From CAZMOK01 sp964567785 (GTDB lineage: Bacteria; Bacteroidota; Bacteroidia; Bacteroidales; JAGOPY01): a DNA stretch of 23,439 nucleotides. The first letter of the stretch is position 1; each line of letters starts with the position of its first letter. The DNA is taken from positions 1-23,439 of the forward strand of contig CAZMOK010000043.1 in assembly GCA_964567785.1 (NCBI GenBank). Direction: 5' to 3'. The position numbers were made by a program, and so were the translations under genes. Positions 8,236-14,630 of the stretch are shown here, in pieces. The notes below the pieces were generated by a model. It saw only the letters and a list, made by a program, of their open reading frames with translations, ran no database searches and was not told the origin of the DNA.

Positions 8236-8694
8236 ATGAAAAGCAAGAAGAAATTTAGAAAGAATGCCGGGATACTTTCCGGAGCCATTTTAACTGGCGC
8301 AATCACAACTATAGGAATTGGAGATGCCAATGCAGGCGACCTTCTGAATTACGATGACCTTGGCACGGGTGCTGAGCTTCGTAGTGAGCTTATCGATATG
8401 AACCTGGACGTAAGGAATTCATACGACAAGTCCAGGACCTTCGAGCTCTCCTGTGGAGAAGGCAAGTGTGGCGAAGATAAAGAGAGCGAGAAGAAAAAAA
8501 GTGATACGGTGAAGGAATCTAAAAAGAAAATGGAGTCTGATAAGAAAGCGGTTAAAACTTCAAAAGACAAGACTGTTGAATCGAAATGCGGTGAAGGCAA
8601 ATGCGGAGAGGGCAAGAAGGACGCGGAAACCAAATCCGATAAAAAAGAATCAAAAGCCGTGGAATCGAAGTGCGGTGAAGGTAAATGTGGTTGA
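8236..8694 (+). CDS. hvfA: HvfA-type oxazolone/thioamide RiPP metallophore precursor (three EGKCG motifs)
   Basis: A 152-aa precursor with a signal peptide. Residues 1-33 have a basic N-terminus (KSKKKFRKN), a small-residue hydrophobic core rich in Gly/Ala/Ile and an ANA|G cleavage site after Ala33. A short mature stretch (34-70) with the motif GAELRSELI follows. The rest is low-complexity Lys/Glu/Ser/Asp sequence holding three identical CGEGKCG modules at residues 73-79, 118-124 and 146-152; the last is the exact C-terminus. All six cysteines of the protein lie in these modules. The last two share an 11-residue block, VESKCGEGKCG. In Haemophilus HvfA, the EGKCG cysteines are converted by HvfB/HvfC to copper-binding oxazolone-thioamide groups, and related bufferins act in copper homeostasis. 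The adjacent hvfB, hvfC and hvfD homologues make that assignment strong; copper as the metal here is inference. Confidence 0.92.
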   Translation: MKSKKKFRKNAGILSGAILTGAITTIGIGDANAGDLLNYDDLGTGAELRSELIDMNLDVRNSYDKSRTFELSCGEGKCGEDKESEKKKSDTVKESKKKMESDKKAVKTSKDKTVESKCGEGKCGEGKKDAETKSDKKESKAVESKCGEGKCG

Positions 8695-8716
8695 TAAAGT
8701 TGGCTGAAACCACTTT

Positions 8717-8803
8717 AGGGCCGGGGATCTATCCGGGTATCAACTGACATAGCTAAAAAAGCTTGCTGAACTGCTCTGATTATCATCCCCGGGCCCCGGC
8801 CCT
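8717..8803 (+). repeat. GC-rich inverted repeat between hvfA and hvfB
   Basis: AGGGCCGGGG (8717-8726) is exactly complementary to CCCCGGCCCT (8794-8803). A competing pairing joins CCGGGGAT (8721-8728) with ATCCCCGG (8785-8792). The arms are about 60-70 nt apart, and no T-run follows. The element lies in the 173-bp gap between the precursor gene and its maturase gene. It could act as a leaky terminator, an RNA processing site or a 3' stabiliser that keeps hvfA mRNA more abundant than the enzyme mRNA. No coding sequence is visible in the gap. Confidence 0.6.
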
Positions 8804-8867
8804 TAGATTTATGATTAGGAACAGGAATAGGATTGGGAAATTACTGTTTATAATAGAGGTATGAATT

Positions 8868-9692
8868 ATGGTAGGAATAGGATTCAGAAGAGATTTTGCT
8901 AATGAATTGCTTGAGGGAAGTGAACTCAAGCCCGATTTCATAGAGTTTGCCCCTGAAAACTGGATGGGCATGGGAGGCTATTGGGGAAAGAGGTTTCGCA
9001 GCGCAGTGGAAAAGTACCCGGTGACCTGTCACGGGCTTTCCCTTTCAATAGGATCTCCCGAAGAGCTTGACTGGGAGTTTATAAAGGAACTCAAAGTGTT
9101 TCTTGATGAGAATAACGTAAAAGTATACTCTGAGCACCTTTCATATACAAAAGCTGCCAATGCGCACCTGTATGATTTGCTGCCCATCCCTTTCAGGGAA
9201 GATGCCGTAAGGCACGTTTCGAAAAGGCTGAAGAGGGTCCAGGATTTCCTCGGTCGAAAGATCGCCATAGAAAATGTGTCTTATTACACACCGGTAGCCG
9301 CCGAAATGGACGAAGCAACCTTTATATCTTCAGTGGTCGAAGAATCGGGATGTGACCTCCTTCTTGACATTAACAATGTTTTTGTCAACGCTTTCAATCA
9401 TGATTATGATGCCAAAGGGTTTATTGACCGGCTGCCGCTCAGTAAGGTTGCTTACATCCACATGGCCGGTCACGAACAGGTTGAGCCCGATCTTATAATC
9501 GACACCCACGGTCAACCCATAATTGATCCTGTTTATGAATTGTTCGAATGGACTGTGCAAAAGCTCCGTCCGGTCCCGGTATTGCTCGAGAGGGATTACA
9601 ACAATACAGACCTGCCTGAGATGCAGGCGGAAATGACAAGGCTAAAGGAGATCACAGCAAAACACTGGGAGGTGAGCCATGCTGGAGCGTGA
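8868..9692 (+). CDS. hvfB: DUF692/MNIO-family iron enzyme, HvfB/BufB-type RiPP maturase
   Basis: A 274-aa protein of the multinuclear non-heme iron-dependent oxidative enzyme family (DUF692, TIM-barrel fold). Expected metal ligands and neighbours are present in order: His55 (CHGLSLSIG), Glu89-His90 (SEHLS), Glu135 (IENVSYY), Asp167-Asn169-Asn170 (LLLDINNV), His178 (FNHDY), His198 and His202 (IHMAGHE), Asp212/His214 (DTHGQP) and Glu241 (LLERD). By family knowledge it oxidises Cys of the EGKCG motifs in HvfA to oxazolone-thioamide pairs in the cytoplasm. Length is normal for the family. The ATG at 8868 follows AGAGGT about 8 bp upstream, and an N-terminal GIGFRRDF matches the usual family start. 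The 3' end overlaps hvfC by 14 bp, consistent with translational coupling and a HvfB-HvfC complex. Confidence 0.95.
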   Translation: MVGIGFRRDFANELLEGSELKPDFIEFAPENWMGMGGYWGKRFRSAVEKYPVTCHGLSLSIGSPEELDWEFIKELKVFLDENNVKVYSEHLSYTKAANAHLYDLLPIPFREDAVRHVSKRLKRVQDFLGRKIAIENVSYYTPVAAEMDEATFISSVVEESGCDLLLDINNVFVNAFNHDYDAKGFIDRLPLSKVAYIHMAGHEQVEPDLIIDTHGQPIIDPVYELFEWTVQKLRPVPVLLERDYNNTDLPEMQAEMTRLKEITAKHWEVSHAGA

Positions 9693-10440
9693 TACTGAAA
9701 AAATACAACACAAACTGGCAAAGTATTGCAGGACAGGTGAAGAAACCCATATAGAAGGTGCCAGGAACTCCCGGCTCCACCATTACAGAAGGCTCGTAAA
9801 AAATGTGATAAACAGCACAATGAAACATGCCTATCCCATTACCAGGGAAGTTCTGGGCAAGGAGCAATGGGATAAGTTGATCAGTTTGTTTTTTACTCAG
9901 CATGACCCACAAACCCCGAAAGTGTGGGAGCTTCCCTATGAACTTTGTGAATTTGTTAAAGAGAATGATATTGCCTCAGCATTAAACTTACCAATACTTG
10001 AGGATCTTATGTACCTGGAATGGATAGAGATACAGGTACACACCATGGAAGATGAAGATATTCCGGATTTTACTTCCGACGGGGACCTGCTTTCTGACAC
10101 ATTGGTCATTAATCCCGAGCACGTACTGATCAGGCTTGAATACCCTGTGCATAAACTTTCTGCCGGGGAAGCCGGAAAGAAAAAGGGAAACTATTTCGTA
10201 ATGGTTTTTAGGGAACCAGAGTCAGGGAGGGTCAGGTTCATTAACCTTTCTGTGTTATTTGTTTATCTCCTTAACAGGATCAAACTGGAAGGAAAACCTG
10301 CAATTTCATTTGCGGATGATATAATGAAACAGTTCAATATCAGGGATAGAGACCTTGTTTTTAAAAGTATTGAAGCATTTCTGGATGATATGATAAAACA
10401 AGAGGCCATCCTGGGGTTTAAAGCCAATGTAAGACATTAA
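9679..10440 (+). CDS. hvfC: DUF2063-domain HvfC/BufC maturase partner
   Basis: A 253-aa cytoplasmic protein. Residues ~8-100 match the DUF2063 N-terminal domain (RLHHYRRLVKNVINSTMKHAYPITREVLGKEQWDKLISLFF...), which is thought to recognise the precursor peptide. The C-terminal part (~105-250) contains LPILEDLMYLEWIEIQVH, a beta segment PEHVLIRLEYPVHKL and an alpha/beta tail, as in HvfC/BufC proteins. It is not an enzyme by itself in known systems but is required with the MNIO enzyme for modification. The start ATG at 9679 lies inside the end of hvfB; no other good start is close. The 12-bp gap to hvfD keeps it in the same transcript. Confidence 0.9.
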   Translation: MLERDTEKIQHKLAKYCRTGEETHIEGARNSRLHHYRRLVKNVINSTMKHAYPITREVLGKEQWDKLISLFFTQHDPQTPKVWELPYELCEFVKENDIASALNLPILEDLMYLEWIEIQVHTMEDEDIPDFTSDGDLLSDTLVINPEHVLIRLEYPVHKLSAGEAGKKKGNYFVMVFREPESGRVRFINLSVLFVYLLNRIKLEGKPAISFADDIMKQFNIRDRDLVFKSIEAFLDDMIKQEAILGFKANVRH

Positions 10441-10452
10441 AAAAGTTGAAAA

Positions 10453-10899
10453 ATGAACTCAATAACCAGAAAATACAACAAATTCTCAAGATCATTGCAA
10501 AACCTGAGGGATCTTCCTCTCTTGTTTTTACGCCTGATACTTGCCTATGGTTTTTACACACCGGCAATGAACAAGATCAAGGATGCAGGTGCCATTGGCG
10601 ACTGGTTTGCCAGTATGGACTATCCTTTACCCTATCTCAATGCCTATCTTGCTACTGCCACTGAGACGCTTGGAGTGATACTTCTTACTCTCGGTCTTGC
10701 AACGCGCATCATTTCAATACCTCTTATGATCGTGATGGCAGTGGCAATCTTTACGGTTCATATTGGCAACGGCTTCGCTGCCGGCGATAATGGATTTGAG
10801 ATACCGCTCTATTATTTCCTGATGCTCTTCACACTCTTGATCCTGGGGCCGGGAAGGGTCAGCCTGGATTACCTGCTCTTCGGAAGAAACAGAAAGTAG
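10453..10899 (+). CDS. hvfD: DoxX-like membrane protein, HvfD/BufD-type
   Basis: A 148-aa inner-membrane protein with four hydrophobic segments at about residues 21-38, 61-85, 88-108 and 117-136. The DoxX-family pattern is visible: LRLILAYGFYTPAMNKIKD near helix 1, ATETLGVILLTLGLATRI in helix 2, and a short polar C-terminal tail (LLFGRNRK). DoxX-like proteins are the usual last gene of HvfABCD/bufferin operons; their biochemical role is unsettled (possible redox or membrane partner). Its stop is only 16 bp from the stop of the convergent barrel gene, with no clear terminator between them. Confidence 0.88.
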   Translation: MNSITRKYNKFSRSLQNLRDLPLLFLRLILAYGFYTPAMNKIKDAGAIGDWFASMDYPLPYLNAYLATATETLGVILLTLGLATRIISIPLMIVMAVAIFTVHIGNGFAAGDNGFEIPLYYFLMLFTLLILGPGRVSLDYLLFGRNRK

Positions 10900-10915
10900 C
10901 CGGAAACTTGAAACT

Positions 10916-12586
10916 TTACAACCTGACGGTATACCTTACTTCACCCTGGAATTCACTGTAGGTGCCGGGGCCAAGCCGCTGGTCATTATTGGCAAGCGAT
11001 ACCCGCAGTCCAATAGTATGCTTTTTGAAAGGACTGTAGCTGGCATTAAGGGTATTCCTGAATACCAGGCGCTGGGGTTCACCATCGCGGCGGATGAATA
11101 CGAACATGGAAGTGAGCGAGGCCTGCAGCTTCCGGTCCTTGGTGCGGATACCTGTCATGAACCCCGGAGAGTACCGTGTTGCCGGTATCCCTGCTGACTT
11201 ATAGCTGTTCAGGATAAAAGTGGGGGCAACATGCCATATGGATTTTTTCGGGGAGATCCTGTAAAGCATGTTCAGGTAAAAACTCCTGAATTCTGCTGTG
11301 CCTGGTGCAGCAGCCTTGTTATCCGATTTCTGGTACCCGCCATGTATCCTGAATATATGGTTGAATGAAGAGGATCTCATTTTATGGGTTACACTCGCAT
11401 TTACGTTATTGATCCGCTGTTCGAGCAGGGTGGAGTCGCTTATACCCCCTATGGCCAGCTCCTGCCGGGTCACATAATTGGAAAAGCCGGCCCTGAAATT
11501 CCATTCCGGTGAATGGATATAATTGACCGTTACGTTGAGGATGTTCTGGAAACTGTTGGCGCTGCGGTTGTTCAATAAATTGTTGCGCTGTATCCCAAAC
11601 CTGAGGAAAGCATTCACTTTTCTTTTATACACTGAAAACCTTGTATAGAGGCTGGCCCTTTCAATGTCGTTCCTGATGTACCATGCCCCCATCGACTGAA
11701 AATCGGGCTCTATGCGGTCATAATCCAACCCTGCAGTTATCTGCTTGTGGCGGTATTCCAGTTTCGATTTAATGGCAAAGAGATACTGGTTCGATTTCCT
11801 GAGAGGCAGGAACACACTCATCAGGTTTGCCACCCCAAGATCTATATTGTCAGGCTCACCCACCCTGGTATCCCTGCTGTAGGCGCTGAGGGCAGCATCA
11901 AACTCAAAATAAAACCGTTGAATTATCCTCTGGTAAACCCTGAGCCCGAGCACGGCATTCTCTTCAGGGTTTACCCTCCCTGCCTGCAGGGAGTCGAGGG
12001 AACTCTCCCTGTCTTTCCCTTTCAGGAAGATCAGGTCAACGTAATTGTGTTCCGTCCCATACCCGACCCTCGCAGCAAAACCCGCCCTTCGGTAGGCCGG
12101 AAGGTTTGCTGCCGTTGTATCGAGCGCGATTGCGCGTCCAAAGCGCCCTGCAATGAAGCCGAACCGGAACCTTTTCCGCTGGATCTCAACCCCGGCCCCG
12201 AGAATAGTCTTTCCGGCCATTGTAAGCGGCGAGAAACGGACATTCCGGTGGCCCAGGTGGATGGTCAGCCAGTCCTTGTACTCAGGGCTAAGTCCTATTT
12301 TATTGAACGATTGCCGGAATTTATCCTGGTAAGTACCCAGCACATAGTTCATCGGGATCTCCCAGCCTTTATAGGTTATCCTGTGGTTTCCCAGAAGCCT
12401 GAACCCTAATGGATCGCGTCGCTTAAAGTTGCTTGTGGTAGAATAACCTGAAAATTCAGCCGTCACCGATCCGGATACCTCGACTTCATCATTGAATAGA
12501 TAGAACTGGGCGGCTGATTCGAAGGGAAAAGCCCAGATCAGCAATAATGCCGGCAGCACAACCCTTATGGCGTTTTTCGCCGTCAT
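10916..12586 (-). CDS. Probable outer-membrane beta-barrel protein (556 aa)
   Basis: The last gene of the three-gene minus-strand operon. It has a signal peptide (residues 1-26, ...WAFPFESAA before Gln27). The mature protein is a long series of alternating-polarity strands with aromatic ends, for example HRITYKGWEIPMNYVLG, WTIHLGHRNVRF-like turns, FRFGFIAGRFGRAI, RFYFEFDAALSAYS, YTRFSVYKRKVNAFLRFG and WNFRAGFSNYV. It finishes with GEVRYTVRL, compatible with a barrel-closing strand. I do not recognise a named porin family and see no TonB box or plug domain. The ATG at 12586 is 7 bp after the Fn3 gene stop, so the two are probably co-translated. I infer that it serves as an outer-membrane anchor or exporter for the two large proteins upstream in the operon. 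Confidence 0.8.
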   Translation of the reverse strand: MTAKNAIRVVLPALLLIWAFPFESAAQFYLFNDEVEVSGSVTAEFSGYSTTSNFKRRDPLGFRLLGNHRITYKGWEIPMNYVLGTYQDKFRQSFNKIGLSPEYKDWLTIHLGHRNVRFSPLTMAGKTILGAGVEIQRKRFRFGFIAGRFGRAIALDTTAANLPAYRRAGFAARVGYGTEHNYVDLIFLKGKDRESSLDSLQAGRVNPEENAVLGLRVYQRIIQRFYFEFDAALSAYSRDTRVGEPDNIDLGVANLMSVFLPLRKSNQYLFAIKSKLEYRHKQITAGLDYDRIEPDFQSMGAWYIRNDIERASLYTRFSVYKRKVNAFLRFGIQRNNLLNNRSANSFQNILNVTVNYIHSPEWNFRAGFSNYVTRQELAIGGISDSTLLEQRINNVNASVTHKMRSSSFNHIFRIHGGYQKSDNKAAAPGTAEFRSFYLNMLYRISPKKSIWHVAPTFILNSYKSAGIPATRYSPGFMTGIRTKDRKLQASLTSMFVFIRRDGEPQRLVFRNTLNASYSPFKKHTIGLRVSLANNDQRLGPGTYSEFQGEVRYTVRL

Positions 12587-12593
12587 AGGAGCA

Positions 12594-14627
12594 TCAGTTA
12601 TCGTTATCGGGATTGTATTCGATCACCAGCGGAGCACTCATCCGCCACCTTGTGTCGTATGTCTTTATGTGGTATATCCAGCGTTTTTCAACATCCGCCA
12701 CCCTGTCGACATAGTAAAGCCGGTCTTTCTTTGTTTCGGTAACGTCCAGCTTCCTGCCTGTTTCGGGATCGATCCGTGAAACGAGGTACCCTGCCGTACG
12801 GGGAACTGTTACTTCATCCCACTCCACAACCAGGTCATCCTTCTTTCTGGTTATATTTCCCGAAGCCGGTGCCACGGGCTTTTCAAATTCATCATAATCG
12901 ACAGAGAGTGAAGGGGACCTGTTACTTTCATTGCCTGCATTGTCAAACGCAGTAATGCTGTAAACGAACGTGCCGGAATTTTCAAGGGTGTCGGTTGTAA
13001 AATTCTGGTTTGTTTCTCCTGCCGGGATGAAGTTTTCTTCGCTTTGTTCTGAGCGATAAATCCGGTAACCTGCTGCATCCTCTTCAAATGATAGTGTCCA
13101 TTCGATCGAAACAACATTGCCTTTCCTGGTAAGCGAAGTGATCACCGGGTGCTGGGGCGGGGCGATGTCGGGCATCCTGGCCTTCACCATCTGCGATGGC
13201 CCTGAGCGGTTGTAGCTCTTGTCAATGGCGTAGACCAGGTAACCGTAGGTTGTTTGTGAGATGGCAGGCAGTGAATCAATATAAAATGTATCGGCAATGA
13301 TCTCATTGGTGAGGAGGAAACGTGTTTCGAAACGATCGTCGCTGGCACGCTCCACTTCATAACCGGCTATATCCTCCTCAATATTTTCATCCCACCGTAT
13401 CGTAATGACACCCGTATCTGCAATTGCAATGACGTTTTGCGGAGGTGCCGGGGGCGTTTCATCGATATAATAATAATGAAGGGTATCGGAAGGTCGGCTT
13501 TTCATGCCTGCCTGGTTCACCGACCGGATGCAGTAATAATAGTGTTTTCCCTCTTCAACCTCAAAATCGATCCACGATTTCCTGTTTTCGAGCAACAGTG
13601 TATCTCTTGGGAAGACCTTTGCGAATTCATCCTCTCGTGAGTGGCCCTTGTATACTTCAAAACCTTTCAGAAGTTCATTGCCGTGGTCCCATTCAACCAG
13701 GAGGCCTGTGCCGAAAAGCTTCGCCCTTAGGTTGTTCGGCGGGCCTGCAGGACGGGTATCCATCGGGATCACCTCGATCACTTTGCTGGCCGGGCCGGTC
13801 AGGCCAAAAGCATTCACGGCCCTGACCGAGTAGAAATACCTGTTCCCGTTCTCAAGGTATTTGTCGTTGTATTCCTGCACATCTTCCCCCGAAACGAAAT
13901 CACCCGAAGAAATGGTTACGGGGAGCAAGCCATAGAGGTTTATCTCTTCAAAAGGCCCCCTCCGGCTGTCCCCGCGATAGATGCGGTAGGTGACTATTTC
14001 ACCGCTGCCGATCTCATCCTTGTGCTTGTCCCACTTCAGGTTAGCGCCCTGGTACTTTGGTGTCCCGGTAAAATTTTCGATGCCCGGGATTACATCCTCA
14101 CCTGCCAGGCTTATCCTTTCTGATGTTGTATGCTCTTCTTCATCCCCATTGATGACGGCGGTGATCCGGTATTGCACTTCAGAATAAACGCTGATAGTGC
14201 TGTCGATATAAATTACCCCCAGCAAGTTGCCCAGCTCTGGGTTGACGAGTGTCATCAGTTCCATGAAAGAAACCGCTTCTTCATCATCCAGGAAATCATT
14301 GTAAATTTCATCCGTGATATCTCCCGGGGGATCTGCGGCTCCAAAAAGCTGCAGGAACATTTCAGCCTTATACCCTGCCTGTTCCCTGATGCGCTGTTCG
14401 TCCTGGATGAATTCCAGCGGCTGACCGGTCAGCCGTTCCCATGATGTTTCATTATCCGCCCTGCGGTAAACATGATATCCCTCTATTCCGGCTTCATTCA
14501 CAACCGGCCATCTTACATACAATTTTTCTCCTGTATTGAAGGTGAGCACCTGTGAGAAGCTTTCAGCAGACACCATCATTAGAATGGCCGTTAAAAACAG
14601 GGGCAATATTTTAAAACACTTTCTCAT
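12594..14627 (-). CDS. Secreted fibronectin type III repeat protein (677 aa)
   Basis: The signal peptide covers about residues 1-25 (MRKCFKILPLFLTAILMMVSA, cleavage before Gln26). The rest is made of Fn3-like beta-sandwich repeats, each with the pattern W...(5-8)..GY.VYR ... Y.Y.I.A.D..GN.S. Copies are seen at about 29-180 (with a long insertion), 185-290, 291-390, 391-485, 486-580 and 581-670. No T9SS tail, enzyme motif or membrane anchor is visible. The ATG is 3 bp after the stop of the giant gene, with AGG immediately before it, so translation is probably coupled. It likely binds the giant protein or another surface component, but the partner is not shown by the sequence. Confidence 0.88.
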   Translation of the reverse strand: MRKCFKILPLFLTAILMMVSAESFSQVLTFNTGEKLYVRWPVVNEAGIEGYHVYRRADNETSWERLTGQPLEFIQDEQRIREQAGYKAEMFLQLFGAADPPGDITDEIYNDFLDDEEAVSFMELMTLVNPELGNLLGVIYIDSTISVYSEVQYRITAVINGDEEEHTTSERISLAGEDVIPGIENFTGTPKYQGANLKWDKHKDEIGSGEIVTYRIYRGDSRRGPFEEINLYGLLPVTISSGDFVSGEDVQEYNDKYLENGNRYFYSVRAVNAFGLTGPASKVIEVIPMDTRPAGPPNNLRAKLFGTGLLVEWDHGNELLKGFEVYKGHSREDEFAKVFPRDTLLLENRKSWIDFEVEEGKHYYYCIRSVNQAGMKSRPSDTLHYYYIDETPPAPPQNVIAIADTGVITIRWDENIEEDIAGYEVERASDDRFETRFLLTNEIIADTFYIDSLPAISQTTYGYLVYAIDKSYNRSGPSQMVKARMPDIAPPQHPVITSLTRKGNVVSIEWTLSFEEDAAGYRIYRSEQSEENFIPAGETNQNFTTDTLENSGTFVYSITAFDNAGNESNRSPSLSVDYDEFEKPVAPASGNITRKKDDLVVEWDEVTVPRTAGYLVSRIDPETGRKLDVTETKKDRLYYVDRVADVEKRWIYHIKTYDTRWRMSAPLVIEYNPDNDN

Positions 14628-14630
14628 CCT

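Noticed and set aside
8349..8633. 94-codon minus-strand frame opposite hvfA
   Set aside because: It is a Ser/Phe/Pro-rich shadow of the Lys/Glu-rich repeats in hvfA.
8452..8691. Repeats in hvfA as a metallothionein rather than a RiPP precursor
   Set aside because: The Cys are limited to CGEGKCG modules, a signal peptide is present, and DUF692/DUF2063 genes follow directly, which fits HvfA and not a cytosolic metallothionein.
8751..8763. Short AGCT...AGCT hairpin between hvfA and hvfB
   Set aside because: A 4-bp stem is too short to support on its own; the GC-rich arms around it are the credible structure.
10446..10664. 72-codon plus frame overlapping the DoxX gene
   Set aside because: The overlapping 148-codon frame encodes a full four-helix DoxX-like protein with a normal start.
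11747..12409. 220-codon plus-strand frame opposite the barrel gene
   Set aside because: The minus-strand frame has a signal peptide, a regular beta-strand pattern and tight operon spacing; the plus frame has none of these.
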